From positions 40,136,501 through 40,200,500 of the forward strand of contig NC_088919.1 in assembly GCF_963576675.1 (NCBI RefSeq): a stretch of DNA of 64,000 nucleotides, written 5' to 3'. Below the pieces are notes generated by a model, which was not told the origin of the DNA, did not search any database, and saw nothing but the letters and a program-made list of their open reading frames with translations. This document shows, piece by piece, positions 47,200-60,100 of the stretch. Position numbers and translations under genes: made by a program. How positions within the stretch are numbered: position 1 is the stretch's first letter; the number at the start of each line of letters is the position of its first letter. The stretch comes from Euphorbia lathyris (taxonomy: Eukaryota > Streptophyta > Magnoliopsida > Malpighiales > Euphorbiaceae).

Positions 47200-49271
47200 A
47201 AATAATTACTAGCCTATTAATTAAAATAATAAAAGAAAGCAAGAGTTACGGGAAGATGAAAAAACACAAAGCAAAGGAAATCCAAAAGTCACAAATAAAC
47301 TTCTATATAAAGCATGATAGATAGTATTCCACCATTATATTCATTGGTCACGATAGATAGTATTATATTTCTGAAGGTAAATATTCGATTTTTTTCATAT
47401 GTTGTAGTTATTTTGTTCTCAATTATGTTGTTGTTTTATTTTTATCAAACAATAGTTGTTATAGTTTCAGCTTTCAGATTCATTTGTGTTGTTACCCAGG
47501 TTTTATACCTCTCGCTATCTTATCCATGTTTTCTTTTTTATTTGTCTTTTTTTTTTCCAAACTGATAGTTTCAATTGAAGAAATCCGACAGAAATAGAAG
47601 ATGCATGAACAACTAAAACCGGAAAACACAAAAGTTTCAAAAATTACAAGAAATTTTTATGTTTCTGAAGGTAATTATTCGATTTTTTTTCATATGTTGT
47701 AGTTATTTTTGTTCTCAATTGTGTTGTTGTTTTCTTTTTATTAAATAATAGTTGTTATAGTTTCATTTTTCAGAGATGAAATTTCATTTCTGTCGTTACC
47801 CAGGTTCCATACCTCTCGCTACCTTATCCATGTTTTCTTTTTTATTTATCTTTTTTTTCAAAATGACTAAAATAAAGATTTTGTAAATTTGTATTCTTTT
47901 TTAGTATATGTTGCTAGGTGTTATCGTTTCGATTGCTAACTCTTAACTAAAATTTAGATTTTCGGCTTTATATGAACTCAATTTTTGGCTTTCTCAATTG
48001 TGCTATTGTTTTATTTTTATTAAACAATTGTTGTTATAGTTTCATCTTTCAGAGATGAAATTCCATTTCTGTCGTTATCCAGATTCCATACCTCTCGCTA
48101 CCTTATCTATGTTTTCTTTTTTATTTATTTATTTTTCAAAATGACTAAAATAAAGATTTTGTACATTTGTATTCTTTTTTAGTATATGTTCCTGGGTGTT
48201 ATCGTTTTGATTGTTAACTCTAACTAAAAATTAGATTTTCGGCTTTTTATGAACTCAATTTTTAGTTTTAATTGAAGTTAGATTAATTTTTCTAATTCGG
48301 AACATGTTGAAATCCACTCATTTTTTTAGTTTGAGTTTAGCTAATTGATATGGATTGTATTTTTTATTTTTATGCATTTTGGTACAAATAGAAATAAAGT
48401 TTCACACGATAGTTGTTCATTGAAGTTTGAGACATATTAAATAAAATATTAAAGAGATATTGGAATATTATACTTACAATGAAGTTTATTTCAATATAAA
48501 TTATGTTATATTATTATTATTATTATCAAGAAGTTATTTTTTTCTATTTTCTAGACAATGAGATTGTAAGCGTCTAATACGCTTGATAAAATGTTTATTC
48601 TTGAAGAATGTGGATTATGCTAGATACGAATTCAAAATCAAGGTAAATAAAAATAAATTTTGATGCTCAAAATCCTAAAAATGTACATTAATTATGGATA
48701 TTGAGATAATTGCTTTTGCAATATTGGATATATAATTTTTAATTATTATATTATGATTCGTACAAAATTATTAGTATTTCAAGAGTTTTTAACAGATGAA
48801 AATGAAATATGATCATAGGACAAATTATTGAGAAATATTAATTAAGAAAAAATTATTATTTGAATCTCTTCAAATTCTCAAATGTTGAGCATAATGATTC
48901 TAATTAATATAATTAATTTCACATATTAATTATAAAACGTTTTTTTTTGTACTGAGTGGTTACAATTGCGATTTAATTCTATTTAACTAAAATTAATTTA
49001 TGGACTTAATACTTCATTAAGAAAAAATAAAATGTTTAACTAATGGGCAAAAAAATATTTTCATTCTCCTCTTTATACGCTTATGTCTCGACATTCTCTC
49101 TTATTTTTTTTTTTTAAAAAAAACCCGAGAGGAAGATAGTTCTCTCCTAATTATTTTTTTCGTCCCTTCATTTTTTTTCAATTTTTTTGTTTGTTTTTCT
49201 TACTTACAAAATTCAAGAATATATAATTATTAGAAAATATTAATGAAGTCAAATAAGTGATATCTGCGAGT

Positions 49272-49418
49272 ATGGCTGATATTCTATATAGTGAAAGAAT
49301 GAAGAACAAATTGATTGAATGTCTTGATGAGATATTACGAGATGAAAATAGGAGAAATCATCATCTTAAACTGATTCAATTAGATATATTGGGTTATTAT
49401 AGCAGAATGAATAATTGA
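49272..49418 (+). other. Small ORF (48 codons) in Helitron cargo segment
   Basis: Reads MADILYSERMKNKLIECLDE and goes on for 28 more residues rich in Arg, His, Asn and Leu, then TGA. The same ORF is in copy C at about 52286-52440, where a TAG appears after about 18 codons. I do not recognise the family. It may be a captured exon piece; there is no sign of selection to call it a gene. Confidence 0.35.
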
Positions 49419-50094
49419 ATTCGAATACTTGGTGATCATGAAATTCCATCAACCAAAATAATTATCATCAAGATGAATTTGTGACTAATTCTTACGAATT
49501 TTATTTTCTTATATGTAACATATTGAATTGATAAAGTTTCTTCATATGCAATATTAGAAAAGTATTGATTGTAATAGTTTATAGAATAATATATTGATGT
49601 TGCTTTCATTTTAACATAGATTGTAATTCTTTTATATCGTAGATATACTATTTAATTTTAATTGTAGCTTAATTCAATTTTTGTTTAACATATATTGTAA
49701 TTCTTTTGTATCGTAAATATAATATTTAATTTTAATTATAGTTTAATTTAATTTTTGGTTTTTTTAGTATATTCTAATATATTTCTTAATTAATCTGCTA
49801 TTTTATTATTGTTGTTTCACAAAATATTTGGAATATGAAAATGTATTAAAATTCCTAAAAAGTACAAATCATTGAATTTTGTAAGAATAAATAAATCATT
49901 CATCTTTAGTTAAAATTATATAAAAAAGTAGTCAATTATTTTTAAAATTAATTTAATTTGAATTATCATTAAAAAATATATATTAATTTCAAATATACAT
50001 AATATAAATTTTTTTCATAGCATGATATAAAATTATTTAAAAGTAAATATGTCAATTTATTTATTTATCTAAATTATATAAAAGTTTCATACCC

Positions 50095-50120
50095 CGTGCA
50101 TCGCACGAGTTTTCGACTAG
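50095..50120 (+). other. Helitron 3' terminus: hairpin plus CTAG
   Basis: Stem CGTGC / GCACG with loop ATC (50095-50107), then 9 bases, then CTAG at 50117-50120 followed by T. This is the standard Helitron termination structure. Confidence 0.85.
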
Positions 50121-52699
50121 TTACGGAAGCAGAGAGAAATGAGAAGAAGTGTTTTAGAGGTCTTTTTGATGAGTTGTCAACGTAGTAAAAATAACAAATT
50201 TATATTTATACTATATTTAATAATTACTAGCCTATTAATTAAAATAATAAAAGAAAGCAAGAGTTACGGGAAGATGAAAAAACACAAAGCAAAGAAAATC
50301 CAAAAGTCACAAATAAACTTCTATATAAAACATGATAGATAGTATTCCACCATTATATTCATTGGTCACGATAGATAGTATTATATTTCTGAAGGTAAAT
50401 ATTCGATTTTTTTCATATGTTGTAGTTATTTTGTTCTCAATTATGTTGTTCTTTTATTTTTATTAAACAATAGTTGTTATAGTTCCATCTTTCAGATTCA
50501 TTTCTGTTGTTACCCAGGTTCTATACCTCTCGCTATCTTATCCATGTTTTATTTTTTATTCCAAACTGATAGCTTCAATTGATGAAATCTGACAGAAATA
50601 GAAGATGCATGAACAACTAAAACCGGAAAACACAAAAGTGTCAAAAATTACAAGAAATTCTTATGTTTTTCAAGGTAAATATTCGATTTTTTTTCATATG
50701 TTGCAGTTATTTTTGTTCTCAATTGTGTTGTTGTTTTCTTTTTATTAAACAATAGTTGTTATAGTTTCATTTTTCAGAGATGAAATTCCATTTCTGTCGT
50801 TACCCAGGTTCCATACCTCTCGCTACCTTATCCATGTTTTCTTTTTTTATTTGTCTTTTTTTTAAAATGACTAAAATAAAGATTTTGTAAATTTGTATTC
50901 TTTTTTAGTATATGTTGCTAGGTGTTATCGTTTCAATTGCTAACTCTTAACTAAAATTTAGATTTTCGGCTTTATATGAACTCAATTTTTGGCTTTCTCA
51001 ATTGTGCTGTTGTTTTATTTTTATTAAACAATTGTTGTTATAGTTTCATTTTTCAGAGATGAAATTCCATTTCTGTCGTTATCCAGATTCCATACCTCTC
51101 GCTATCTCATCCATATTTTCTTATTTATTTATTTATTTTTCAAAATGACTAAAATAAAGATTTTGTATATTTGCATTCTTTTTTAGTATATGTTCCTAGG
51201 TGTTATCGTTTTGATTGTTAACTCTAACTAAAATTTAGATTTTCGGCTTTTTATGAATTCAATTTTTAGTTTTAATTGAAGTTAGATTAATTTTTCTAAT
51301 TCGGAACATGTTGAAATCCACTCATTTTTTTTAGTTTGAGTTTAGCTAATTAATATGGATTGTATTTTTTATTTTTATTCATTTTGGTACAAATAGATAT
51401 AAAGTTTCACACGATAGTTGTTCATTGAAGTTTGAGACATATTAAATAAAATATTAAAGAGATATTGGAATATTATACTTACAATGAAGTTTATTTCACT
51501 ATAAATTATGTTATATTATTATTATTATTATTAACAAGAAGTTATTTTTTTCCAATTTTCTAGACAAGGAGATTGTAAGCATCTAATACGCTTGATAAGA
51601 TGTTTATTCTTGAAGAATGTGGATTATGCTAGATACGAATTCAAAATCAAGGTAAATAAAAATAAATTTTGATGCTCAAAATCCTAAAAATGTACATTAA
51701 TTATGGATATTGAGATAATTGCTTTTGCAACATTGGCTTATATAATTTTTAACTATTATATTATGGTTTGTACAAAATTGTTAGTATTTCAAGAGTTTTT
51801 AGCAGATGAAAATGAAATATGAACATAGGACAAATTATTGAAAAATAATATTAATTAAGAAAATATTATTATTTGAATCTCTTCAAATTCTCAAATGTTG
51901 AGCATAATGATTCTAATTAATATAATTAATTTCATATATTAATGAAAAAACGTTTTTTTTTTTGTACTAAGTGAGTGGTTACAATTGTGATTTAATTCTA
52001 TTTAACAAAAATTAATTTATGGACTTAATACTTCATTAAGAAAAAATAAAATGTTTAATTAATGGGCAAAAAATATTTTCACTCTCCTCTTTATACGCTT
52101 ATGTCTCGACATTCTCTCTTATTTTTAAAAAAAAAAACTCGAGAGGAAGATGGTTCTCTCCTAATTATCTTTTTTGTCCCTTCATTTTTTTTTCAATTCT
52201 TTTGTTTATTTTTCTTACTTACAAAATTCAAGAATATATAATTATTAGAAAATATTAATGAAGTCAAATAAGTGATATCTGCAGTATGGCTGATATTCTA
52301 TATAGTGAAAGAATGAAGAACAAATTGATCGAATGTCTTGATTAGATATTATGAGATGGAAATAGGAGAAATCATCATCTTAAACTGATTCAATTAGATA
52401 TATTGGGTTATTGTAGCAGAATGAATAATTGAATTCGAATACTTGGTGACCATGAAATTCCATCAACCAAAATAATTATCATCAAGATGAATTTGTGACT
52501 AATTTTTACGAATTTTTTTTATATGTAACATATTGAATTGATAAAGTTTCTTCATATGCAACATTAGAAAAGTATTGATTGTAATAGTTTATAGAATAAT
52601 ATATTGATGTTGCTTCCATTTTAACATAGATTGTAATTCTTTTGTATCGTAGATATAATATTTAACTTTAATTGTAGTTTAATTCAATTTTTGTTTAAC
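50121..52699 (+). mobile_element. Non-autonomous Helitron, copy C (5' part; interrupted by LINE)
   Basis: Starts TTACGGAAGCAGAGAG directly after the CTAG of copy B, without the TCTATACTATATATAA start. It is very similar to copy B, including three internal units (about 50390, 50671, 50996) and the start of the 1.05-kb segment. It lacks the LINE tail of copy B. It breaks off near 52699 at TTTTTGTTTAAC, where LINE sequence begins; the rest should lie right of the window. Confidence 0.8.
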
Positions 52700-53616
52700 C
52701 CTTCCTGCTTTGTCCTTCTTGAGACCAAGGTTAGTGGAGCCAAAGCAGATGAGGTGGTTAGAAAGTTTAAGAATTGGAATTGCGTCAGGTCGGAGGCTAC
52801 TGGCCGGGCAGGGGGGATTTGGCTCTTTTGGAAGCCAGGTCAAGTCAATATTGATATTGTTACTATGGACAGTCAATTCATCCATAGTAAGGTGTGTTAC
52901 CCGGGTAATAAACCCTTCTTTATTACCTTCGTCTATGTTGATCCTGTTTCGACTAACCGAAGAAGGCTGTGGGAGATCCTTCATTCTTTTAGCTCTAACA
53001 TGGTGGAGGCATGGTTGGTTGCCGGGGATTTTAATGACATTGCCCTCTTGAGTGATCGGAGAGGAGGGGGTAATCATTATGTGAACCGGTGTCTTAATCA
53101 TAAGCAAAGTATGGATATGTGTGGGCTTTCAGACCTGGGTGCTGCTGGCCATAAATTTACTTGGAAAAGGAATAGTGTGTTTGTTAGGTTGGATAAGGTG
53201 TACGCTAATGTTGCAGCGATTTATAGGTTTCCTGAGGTCAAGGTACTTAATCTCCCTTTCCGTCACTCAGACCATTGCCCTATCCTTATTAATTTGGTCA
53301 AAGGAAATCGGCTGAAAGGTAATAGACCTTTTAGGTATCTGGTGGCTTGGGAGTCTCACCCCGAGTTTAAGGATTTCGTTAAAAGCAATTGGCATCCCCA
53401 CTCTGATGTTCTCCTCGCTACTGAGGAATTCAGGAGGAATGTGGCTGTTTGGAATAAAAATACTTTTGGTCATATTATCAGGAGGAAGAACAAACTCTTG
53501 AGGAGAATGGAAGGTGTTCAGCGTTGCTTGGAGGTTCATTTTGATCATAGCCTGAATGGTCACCTAAGAGCTCTTCAGAACGAGTTGGAAGCTGTGCTTT
53601 AACAGGAAGAGCTTCT
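52700..53616 (+). pseudogene. LINE ORF2, endonuclease part (left of Copia)
   Basis: Endonuclease/exonuclease/phosphatase domain starting at SCFVLLETKVSG, with AGDFNDIALLSDRRGG, GHKFTWKRN and catalytic SDHCPI. A helical linker (VWNKNTFGHI, KNKLLRRMEG) leads towards the RT. A TAA at 53600-53602 is the only stop; it precedes QEELL, where CAA is plausible. The fragment has no start codon of its own. Confidence 0.87.
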
Positions 53617-54968
53617 TGTTGGTCCCTTGTAAGGTTGCAAATATAGTTCCAAGGGGGGGTTAGGAACTATTTTACCTTTTTAAAATAATTTGGGCAGATT
53701 TCTTTTCTTTAAGAAAAGTTTATAAAACAGCGGCACTTAACACTCAGCAAGACACTGGCTTAGTCAACTAGTGACTAGGACAGCTTCGTTGCTTAGGTCA
53801 GGAAATAGCACTTAGAGTCTATTCCTGAACCTACTCGTTTGTAGCGCACAACTCAGCTTGACCTCTTTTACTTGGTCAGTTTTAGTTTGTTTTAAGCAAG
53901 CAATATAAATAAGGAGTTAAGGTTTAAGAAAACTTCACTCAGCAGATTTATCCAGGTTCGGCTTCTTCTAAGCCTACGTCCTGTCCCTGGAACACTTCCG
54001 AGATTTCAAATCCTCTACTGAGCTCTTTAAAGGTAGAGCCTCAAACCTTTTACAATATCAGCAATTGAGTATGACAAGAGTACCTTCCTCTATACTTCTA
54101 CTCAATCCTAATCTCTCCACTGAGTACTTAAAACCGAGTACTCAGCCTCTCCTTTCTACTTCTAGAAATGATAAAGATTTTGTCCTAAACAACAATTGCT
54201 AGAACACCTTAGATGATTGAAAAACAATCACTCTAGACTTTTACACAAATGAATAGACTTTGTAGTGTAAGAATTTTTCTTTGCTTTTGATGGAGAACTT
54301 TTATATACGTTTGGTCAGCGTAACGACTTTTGCTCAAAGTTCTCTGAAGAATGTGGATTCTGAATGCTCTATTTATAGAGAGCTATGAGAGCTTCTGGTT
54401 ATTTCGAATTTTGAAATAACCGTTGGAGGGAAACGGCTACAAGTCGCTTTCACTGAGTCTGCCAGCAGTTCTCTTTAGCCAATCAGATTCCAGCGTCTTC
54501 TGTTCTTCGGTCAGTGTGTCAGTATGTTCCACCATTTTGGGTAACGTCAACCAGACAGCTTGTTGTGTCTTCTGAACTTTACTAAATGGGGAAATACTTT
54601 GTCTGGAAGCTGTCTTATGGTCAGCAGCTGTCTTGCACGTTTTGTCGAGATAGCTCAGCAGCTTCATACCGAAGTTGTCTACGTGGATCTTCTCGATCCT
54701 TCTTTACTCAGCATGCGTTTCATCACTTCAACGGCGACGTTTTGGAGATACGTGGGCTGAGTGGTCTTTGGCTTGTTTGACTTGGGCCTTGATTTCCATA
54801 TAGGGCTTGAGCATCATCTTTATGTCTTATGATAAATTATAAACTCAACATTGAACAAACACATTAGTAACACTAAATCAAAGCATTTAAACTTAGTGTG
54901 TTGTAGAATATTTACTTTCACTTAATTAATTTTGTCAAATCAAAATCTTGTGGAAAGGTGTTTCAACA
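53617..54968 (-). repeat. 3' LTR of the Copia element
   Basis: 1352 bp. On the element strand it runs from TGTTGAAACAC to GGGACCAACA. It differs from the 5' LTR by about 13 substitutions, nearly all transitions, and one 3-bp length change, counted by eye. Confidence 0.93.
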
Positions 54969-54970
54969 AA

Positions 54971-54984
54971 CTCCCCCATTTTGA
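54971..54984 (-). other. Polypurine tract
   Basis: On the element strand AAAATGGGGGAGTT lies immediately before the 3' LTR, the primer site for plus-strand DNA synthesis. Confidence 0.85.
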
Positions 54985-55478
54985 TGTTGGCAAAACTAAT
55001 CAGCAAGGAACTCAGTATGTGCTCCCCCATGATAGTTGACCTTTTCAATTAAGTGAACTCCCCCGTGAGGACAGAACTACTGACTTAGTTTTATTCTAAA
55101 CATTCTAAGGTTTAGCTGAATAAGCCTAAGATCAGTTTTTAGTTATAGGTCAGCTTATGGGTCATATTCTATTTTACTCGGTATTCAGCGGAAGTGATGT
55201 ATAGTGACGGAGCGCTGAGTAAATCATTTGTTCAATGGTTTATATTTGACAAGTTCAAACATTTATATGCAGCATGCATTTATATAATACTTGGCATTTG
55301 ATGGATGAATAATCAATAATTTAAATTCGAATGCAAGTATTTCAGAAGTTAGGCATATTGTTTAAAACAAAACAACAAACAAGAAAAACATTACAAAACA
55401 AGATAACGAAATAACAAAATAAACTTCTTCTTCCTAACTTCTAACAGTCTAGTTTCTTTCACTTAGAGTTCCTTCTCC

Positions 55479-56718
55479 TTAGTTGCCACTTTTCTCCCCC
55501 GTTTTGCCAGCATCAGCAGTAGGCAAATCAACGGTAGGGGCAGGAGAATTGGCCTGATCCTGCAGCACACATATTTGACCCTCCAAGGAATTCATATGAC
55601 TGACCATAGTCAGCATGAGTTCGGTCATTTTGGTCAGTTGAGCATGTGGTGGTGGCTGCGGCTGGACAGAGGAGAAGTGATTGATCAAATCATGGATTTC
55701 ACGCAGAATATGGTGAGTGACAGGTGGATGAGAGGACTGAGCATGAGTTGGTGGAGGATGGGCTTGTTTTTGAAGCAGAGTGTTAGCTGAGGCGATGACA
55801 CGCCGTCCTGACTCAGTGGCACCTAGATGTGCATATTTGGCAGGAGTGGGCTCACACTGAGTGCCTTGTGTAGTGACAGGACTACAAGGCGTGTTGACCT
55901 CAGGTGCTGAGTTGCTTTGAGCTTGAGGTGGGAGTGGAGCTTTTTTTGGACTCGCAGGGGTTTTGGCTTGTTTCTCACTTGGAGGAACAGAGGCTTGTTT
56001 TTGTGGAGACCCCTCTTGGGTAATGTGGGGCTCAAGAACAGATTCTGCTTCTGTTCTCAGTTTCTTCTCAGCTGACTCAGCTGGGTCCTGATCAGCTTTC
56101 CTCTTGTTTCTTTCCATCAGCCTTACCTTTCTCGGGACAGTACGAATATCCTTCGAGCAGGCTCCCTTTTTCTTCTTCTTCTCAGCTTCAGCAATCTCAG
56201 ATGGCACAGTAGAAGGATTTTCAGTTTGAGGTTCATTGGTTGGTTCTGTACCCTCAGCAGTGTGTGCAACTTCAGCCATAACATCATCTATAATGGCATC
56301 CAGGTTTGTCAGATTTTCCATTTCTCTAATGGGTTGCTCACCCTCAGCCATAGGATCCTCCTCCTCAGAGGTTTCATTCTCATCATACCCTTTCAGGGGT
56401 TGGCTGTGTGATAGTCCATTCAGCAGACGTGCTGTGATAGCAGTTCCTGTTGAACTTATTTCATCAACAGTTTCTATGTTCTGGTCTTGTATTATCCGGG
56501 TGATGAGAGAAGAGACCTGTCCATTTGTTGTTTTTGATCCATTCACAGAATGGAGTCTCTGAAGAGATGAAATCAGGATGGAAGAATCGACTCCTTAGTA
56601 CCTCTTGATTCTTGGTCCAAGAGTGTACTTTGATCATTTTTCTCATTAGGCTAGTTGAAGGACCAGCCTAGTCAGAGGATTTGAGAGTTGGAGAGAAATA
56701 ACTTTCGTTATAAGACAT
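55479..56718 (-). pseudogene. Env-like / extra ORF of the Sirevirus element
   Basis: This coding region lies between pol and the 3' LTR, in the element's sense. A start at ATG 56716-56718 (MSYNESYFSP) meets a TAG at codon 17. That frame then continues to 56464 (PDFISSETPFCEWIKNNKW). An overlapping second frame runs 355 codons from 56546 to 55479, with VSSLITRIIQDQNIETVDEI and a long Pro/Gln/Glu/Lys-rich middle (for example AEAEKKKKKGACS). The end (LTKMTELMLTMVSHMNSLEG) could form a coiled coil. I see no convincing signal peptide or membrane segment. Position and style match the ORF called env-like in SIRE1; its role is unknown. Confidence 0.7.
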
Positions 56719-57191
56719 TTTTGAAGTTTTGAAGCTCTTTGGAAAATTTAGAAGCTTTCTTAGGGTTCAATGTATATGTGACGAGGGTAGTGGGTTAGTA
56801 TTTACTATTTATAGATTTTATGGTTTAGGGTTCCGTTTGAATTTTATCCAGTTTTGCTCTGGGTTGTCCAATCGGCAGAAACCCTGACACTTATGACACT
56901 ATTAAGACGTTATTCGGCGCATACGCAGTACAGGTGTCACTTTGCGTGTAGTGACATTAAATGCTAATAAGTGCTTTTACTTAGCGTTTGTTGATATAAA
57001 CGTTTCATATTCTAAGTAGTCAGTGCATTCATTAAGGATGGTTTTTAGTTCAAGTTCGAAAACTAATTTACTCAGTGTGCAAGATTACTCAGTATTGTAT
57101 ATTCAGTCAGTTTCAATGACATACTCAGCAAACAATAAATCATTCAGCATGTAATTCATTCAGCATTCAATCATCATTTATGCACATAAAT
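56719..57191. other. Untranslated spacer between pol and env-like ORF
   Basis: Non-coding element sequence on either strand; contains several CTCAG words typical of this element. No separate feature. Confidence 0.5.
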
Positions 57192-60100
57192 TTACTGAAG
57201 AGGATTAAACATACCAATTGCTTCTCTCAGTATGCTAAATTGCTCTCGTGCTAGAGGCTTTGTAAAGATATCAACAAGCTGCTCGTCTATTGGCACATAA
57301 GTCAGCTTGATTTCTTTCTTGAGTACATGATCTCTGATGAAGTGATGTCTTATGCTGACATGTTTCATCCTGCTGTGTTGAACTGTGTTCTTTGAGAGGT
57401 CAATTGCACTTTTGTTGTCGCATTTGACTTCAGTTGTCTTTGTTTGAACACCATAATCTTCAAGCTGTTGCTTAATCCAAAGGACCTGAGCAACACAGCT
57501 TCCAGCAGCAATGTACTCAGCTTCAGTTGTGGACAGGGCTACTGACGCCTGCTTCTTGCTGAACCAAGATACAAGACAGCTTCCTAGGAATTGGCATCCT
57601 CCAGAGGTGCTTTTTCTTTCCAGCTTGTCTCGTCCATAGTCAGCGTCAGTGTATCCGATGAGTGTAAAGTCATGAGTATTTGGATACCACATACCTGCAT
57701 TTACTGAGCTTTGCAAATATCTAAGGATCCTTTTTACAGCTATGTAATGGGATTCCTTAGTGTTAGCTTGATATCTAGCACAATAACATACTGAGAACTG
57801 AATGTCCGGTCTACTTGTTGTTAAGTAAAGTAAAGAGCCAATCATACCTCGGTATAACTTCCTGTCTACTGACTTACCATTTTCATCGGCACAAAGGACA
57901 GTGTCAGTGCCCATAGGAGTGGATATTGGCTTACAATGTTCTAGTTCATATTTCTTCAATATCTCCTTGGCATATTTAGCTTGACTTATGAATATGCCAT
58001 TCTTTCCTTGCTTAATTTGAAGTCTGAGGAAGAAGTTGAGTTCTCCCATCATTGACATTTCGAATTCAGTCTGCATTTGTTTGCTAAATTCCTTGCACAT
58101 AGATTCATTAGTAGCACCGAATATAATATCATCTACATATATTTGTGCCAGCAGGGTATCTTTACCCTTTCTCTTAATGAATAAGGTTGTATCAGCTTGA
58201 CCCCTGACGTAACCTCTAGTCAGTAAAAAGTTGGTCAGCCTCTCATACCAAGCACGTGATGCTTGCTTGAGTCCATACAGAGCCTTTTTGAGTTTGTAAA
58301 CGTGGTTTGGGAACTTAGAATCCTCAAACCCTGGAGGCTGATTTACATAGACCTCCTCGTCTATTACTCCATTAAGAAAGGCACTTTTGACATCCATTTG
58401 AAACAGTTTAAAGTTCATGTAAGATGCATATGCACATAAAATCCTAATAGCTTCTAGCCTTGCCACTGGGGCAAAGGTCTCACCGTAGTCTATACCTTCT
58501 TGCTGACTGTAGCCCTGAGCTACAAGTCTTGCCTTGTTTCTGACTATGTTTCCTTGCTCATCTAGCTTGTTCCTGAAGACCCATCTTGTTCCAATGATCT
58601 TTTGGCTCCTAGGATGTGGCACTAACTCCCATACATTATTCCTCCTGAACTGATTGAGTTCCTCTTGCATGGCATTCATCCAGAATTCGTCATCTTCAGC
58701 TTCGGCAAAGTTCTTCGGCTCAAGTACTGAGACAAAAGCTACATTGCCGAGATATTTCCTTAGTTGATTTCTTGTCATCAGCGTATTTCAAGCTAAGTCA
58801 AGAATTGCATTTTCTGAATGCCCTCTTGGGACTCTTATCTCCTTTGGTAGACTTGTGTCTTGATCTATCTGTGTTTCAACATTCTCTGCAGAAGTAGATG
58901 GGTCAGTGAAAGTAATTTTAGGTTCACTCTTACTTTTGGTCAGCCGTTTTATGAAGGACTCAGTGGCTGGTTCTTGATCAGCAGGTGCTGAGTTTGGTTC
59001 ATCTTCTGTCAGCGGCTGGTATCTTCCTGCAGGGTTAGTTTCATCGAATTGCACATGTATAGATTCTTCTAATGCTTGAGTTCTCTTATTAAAAACTCTG
59101 TATGCTTTGCTGTTTGTTGAGTAGCCTAGAAAGATAGCCTCATCAGCTTTTGAATCAAATTTGGCTAAGCTATCTTTGGTATTTAAAATAAAACACCTAC
59201 AGCCAAAGGCACGAAAGTATCCAATGTTGGGCTTTCGTCCTTTCCAAAGTTCATATGGGGTTTTCTTAAGTATAGGTCTAACTAAAGCCCTATTCAGAAT
59301 ATAGCATGCTGTGTTGACAGCTTCTCCCCAAAAATACTTTGTAAGCCTATGCTCATCCAGCATTGTCCTGGCAATCTCAACCAGAGTTCTGTTCTTCCTT
59401 TCAACAACCCCATTTTGCTGAGGCGTTCTAGGAGCAGAGAAATTATGGTCAATGCCGCTGGCTTCACAGAATTCAACAAACTTCTGGTTCTTGAATTCTC
59501 CACCATTATCACTACGGATATGAGCTAATTTTAGGTCTTTCTCATTTTCAATTTTTCTAACCAAGTTTGAAAATGTCTCAAAAGTCTCATCCTTACTGGT
59601 CAGCAGGATAACCCATGTGTACCGAGAGAAATCATCTACAATAACCAAGGAAAACCTTCTTCCACCCAGACTCAGCGGCTGGACTGGACCAAAGAGATCC
59701 AAGTGTAGCATTTCTAACGGACGCTTAGTTGAGACAATGTTTTTACTTTGAAAAGATTGCTTGGTTTGTTTTCCAGCTTGGCAGGCATGGCATAATTGAT
59801 CTTTTTGAAATTTAAGTTCAGGCAGTCCTTCAACCAATTGCTTTCTTGCTAATTTGGCCAGGAGGTCCATGCTTACATGACCAAGTCTCATGTGCCATAG
59901 CCAGGAATTTTCTTCCTTTGTGACTAAGCATACAGTTTTTGAAAACTTCTTTTCGAGGTTTAGCATAAAGACATTGTCTATCCGAGGGGCAGTTAAAATT
60001 AACTCATTTGATTTTCCCTCATATATTTTACATCCAGTTTCGTCAAATATAACTTTTCTTCCATTATCACGTAGCTGAGCTACGCTGAGTAAGTTATATT

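Larger units (their letters stand above)
46150..50120 (+). mobile_element. Non-autonomous Helitron, copy B (both termini present)
   Basis: The 5' end TCTATACTATATATAATTAC is preceded by A, and the 3' end is a hairpin followed by CTAG and T, as expected for Helitrons that insert between A and T. Length is 3971 bp, including an 887-bp LINE insertion with its duplicated 19 bp. It has three roughly 300-bp internal units (about 47375, 47669, 47991), each containing TTATTAAACAATAGTTGTTA and ATGAAATTCCATTTCTGTCG. It also has a 1.05-kb segment (48927-49981) with a small ORF. No Rep/helicase domain. Confidence 0.85.

Noticed and set aside
44214..52699. Autonomous Helitron (Rep/helicase) coding sequence
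   Set aside because: No HUH Rep motif or SF1 helicase block in any frame; all three copies are non-autonomous.
54437..54780. Short ORFs in the Copia LTRs (also 62966-63309)
   Set aside because: They occur identically in both LTRs because the LTRs are copies; they overlap on both strands and have no domain.
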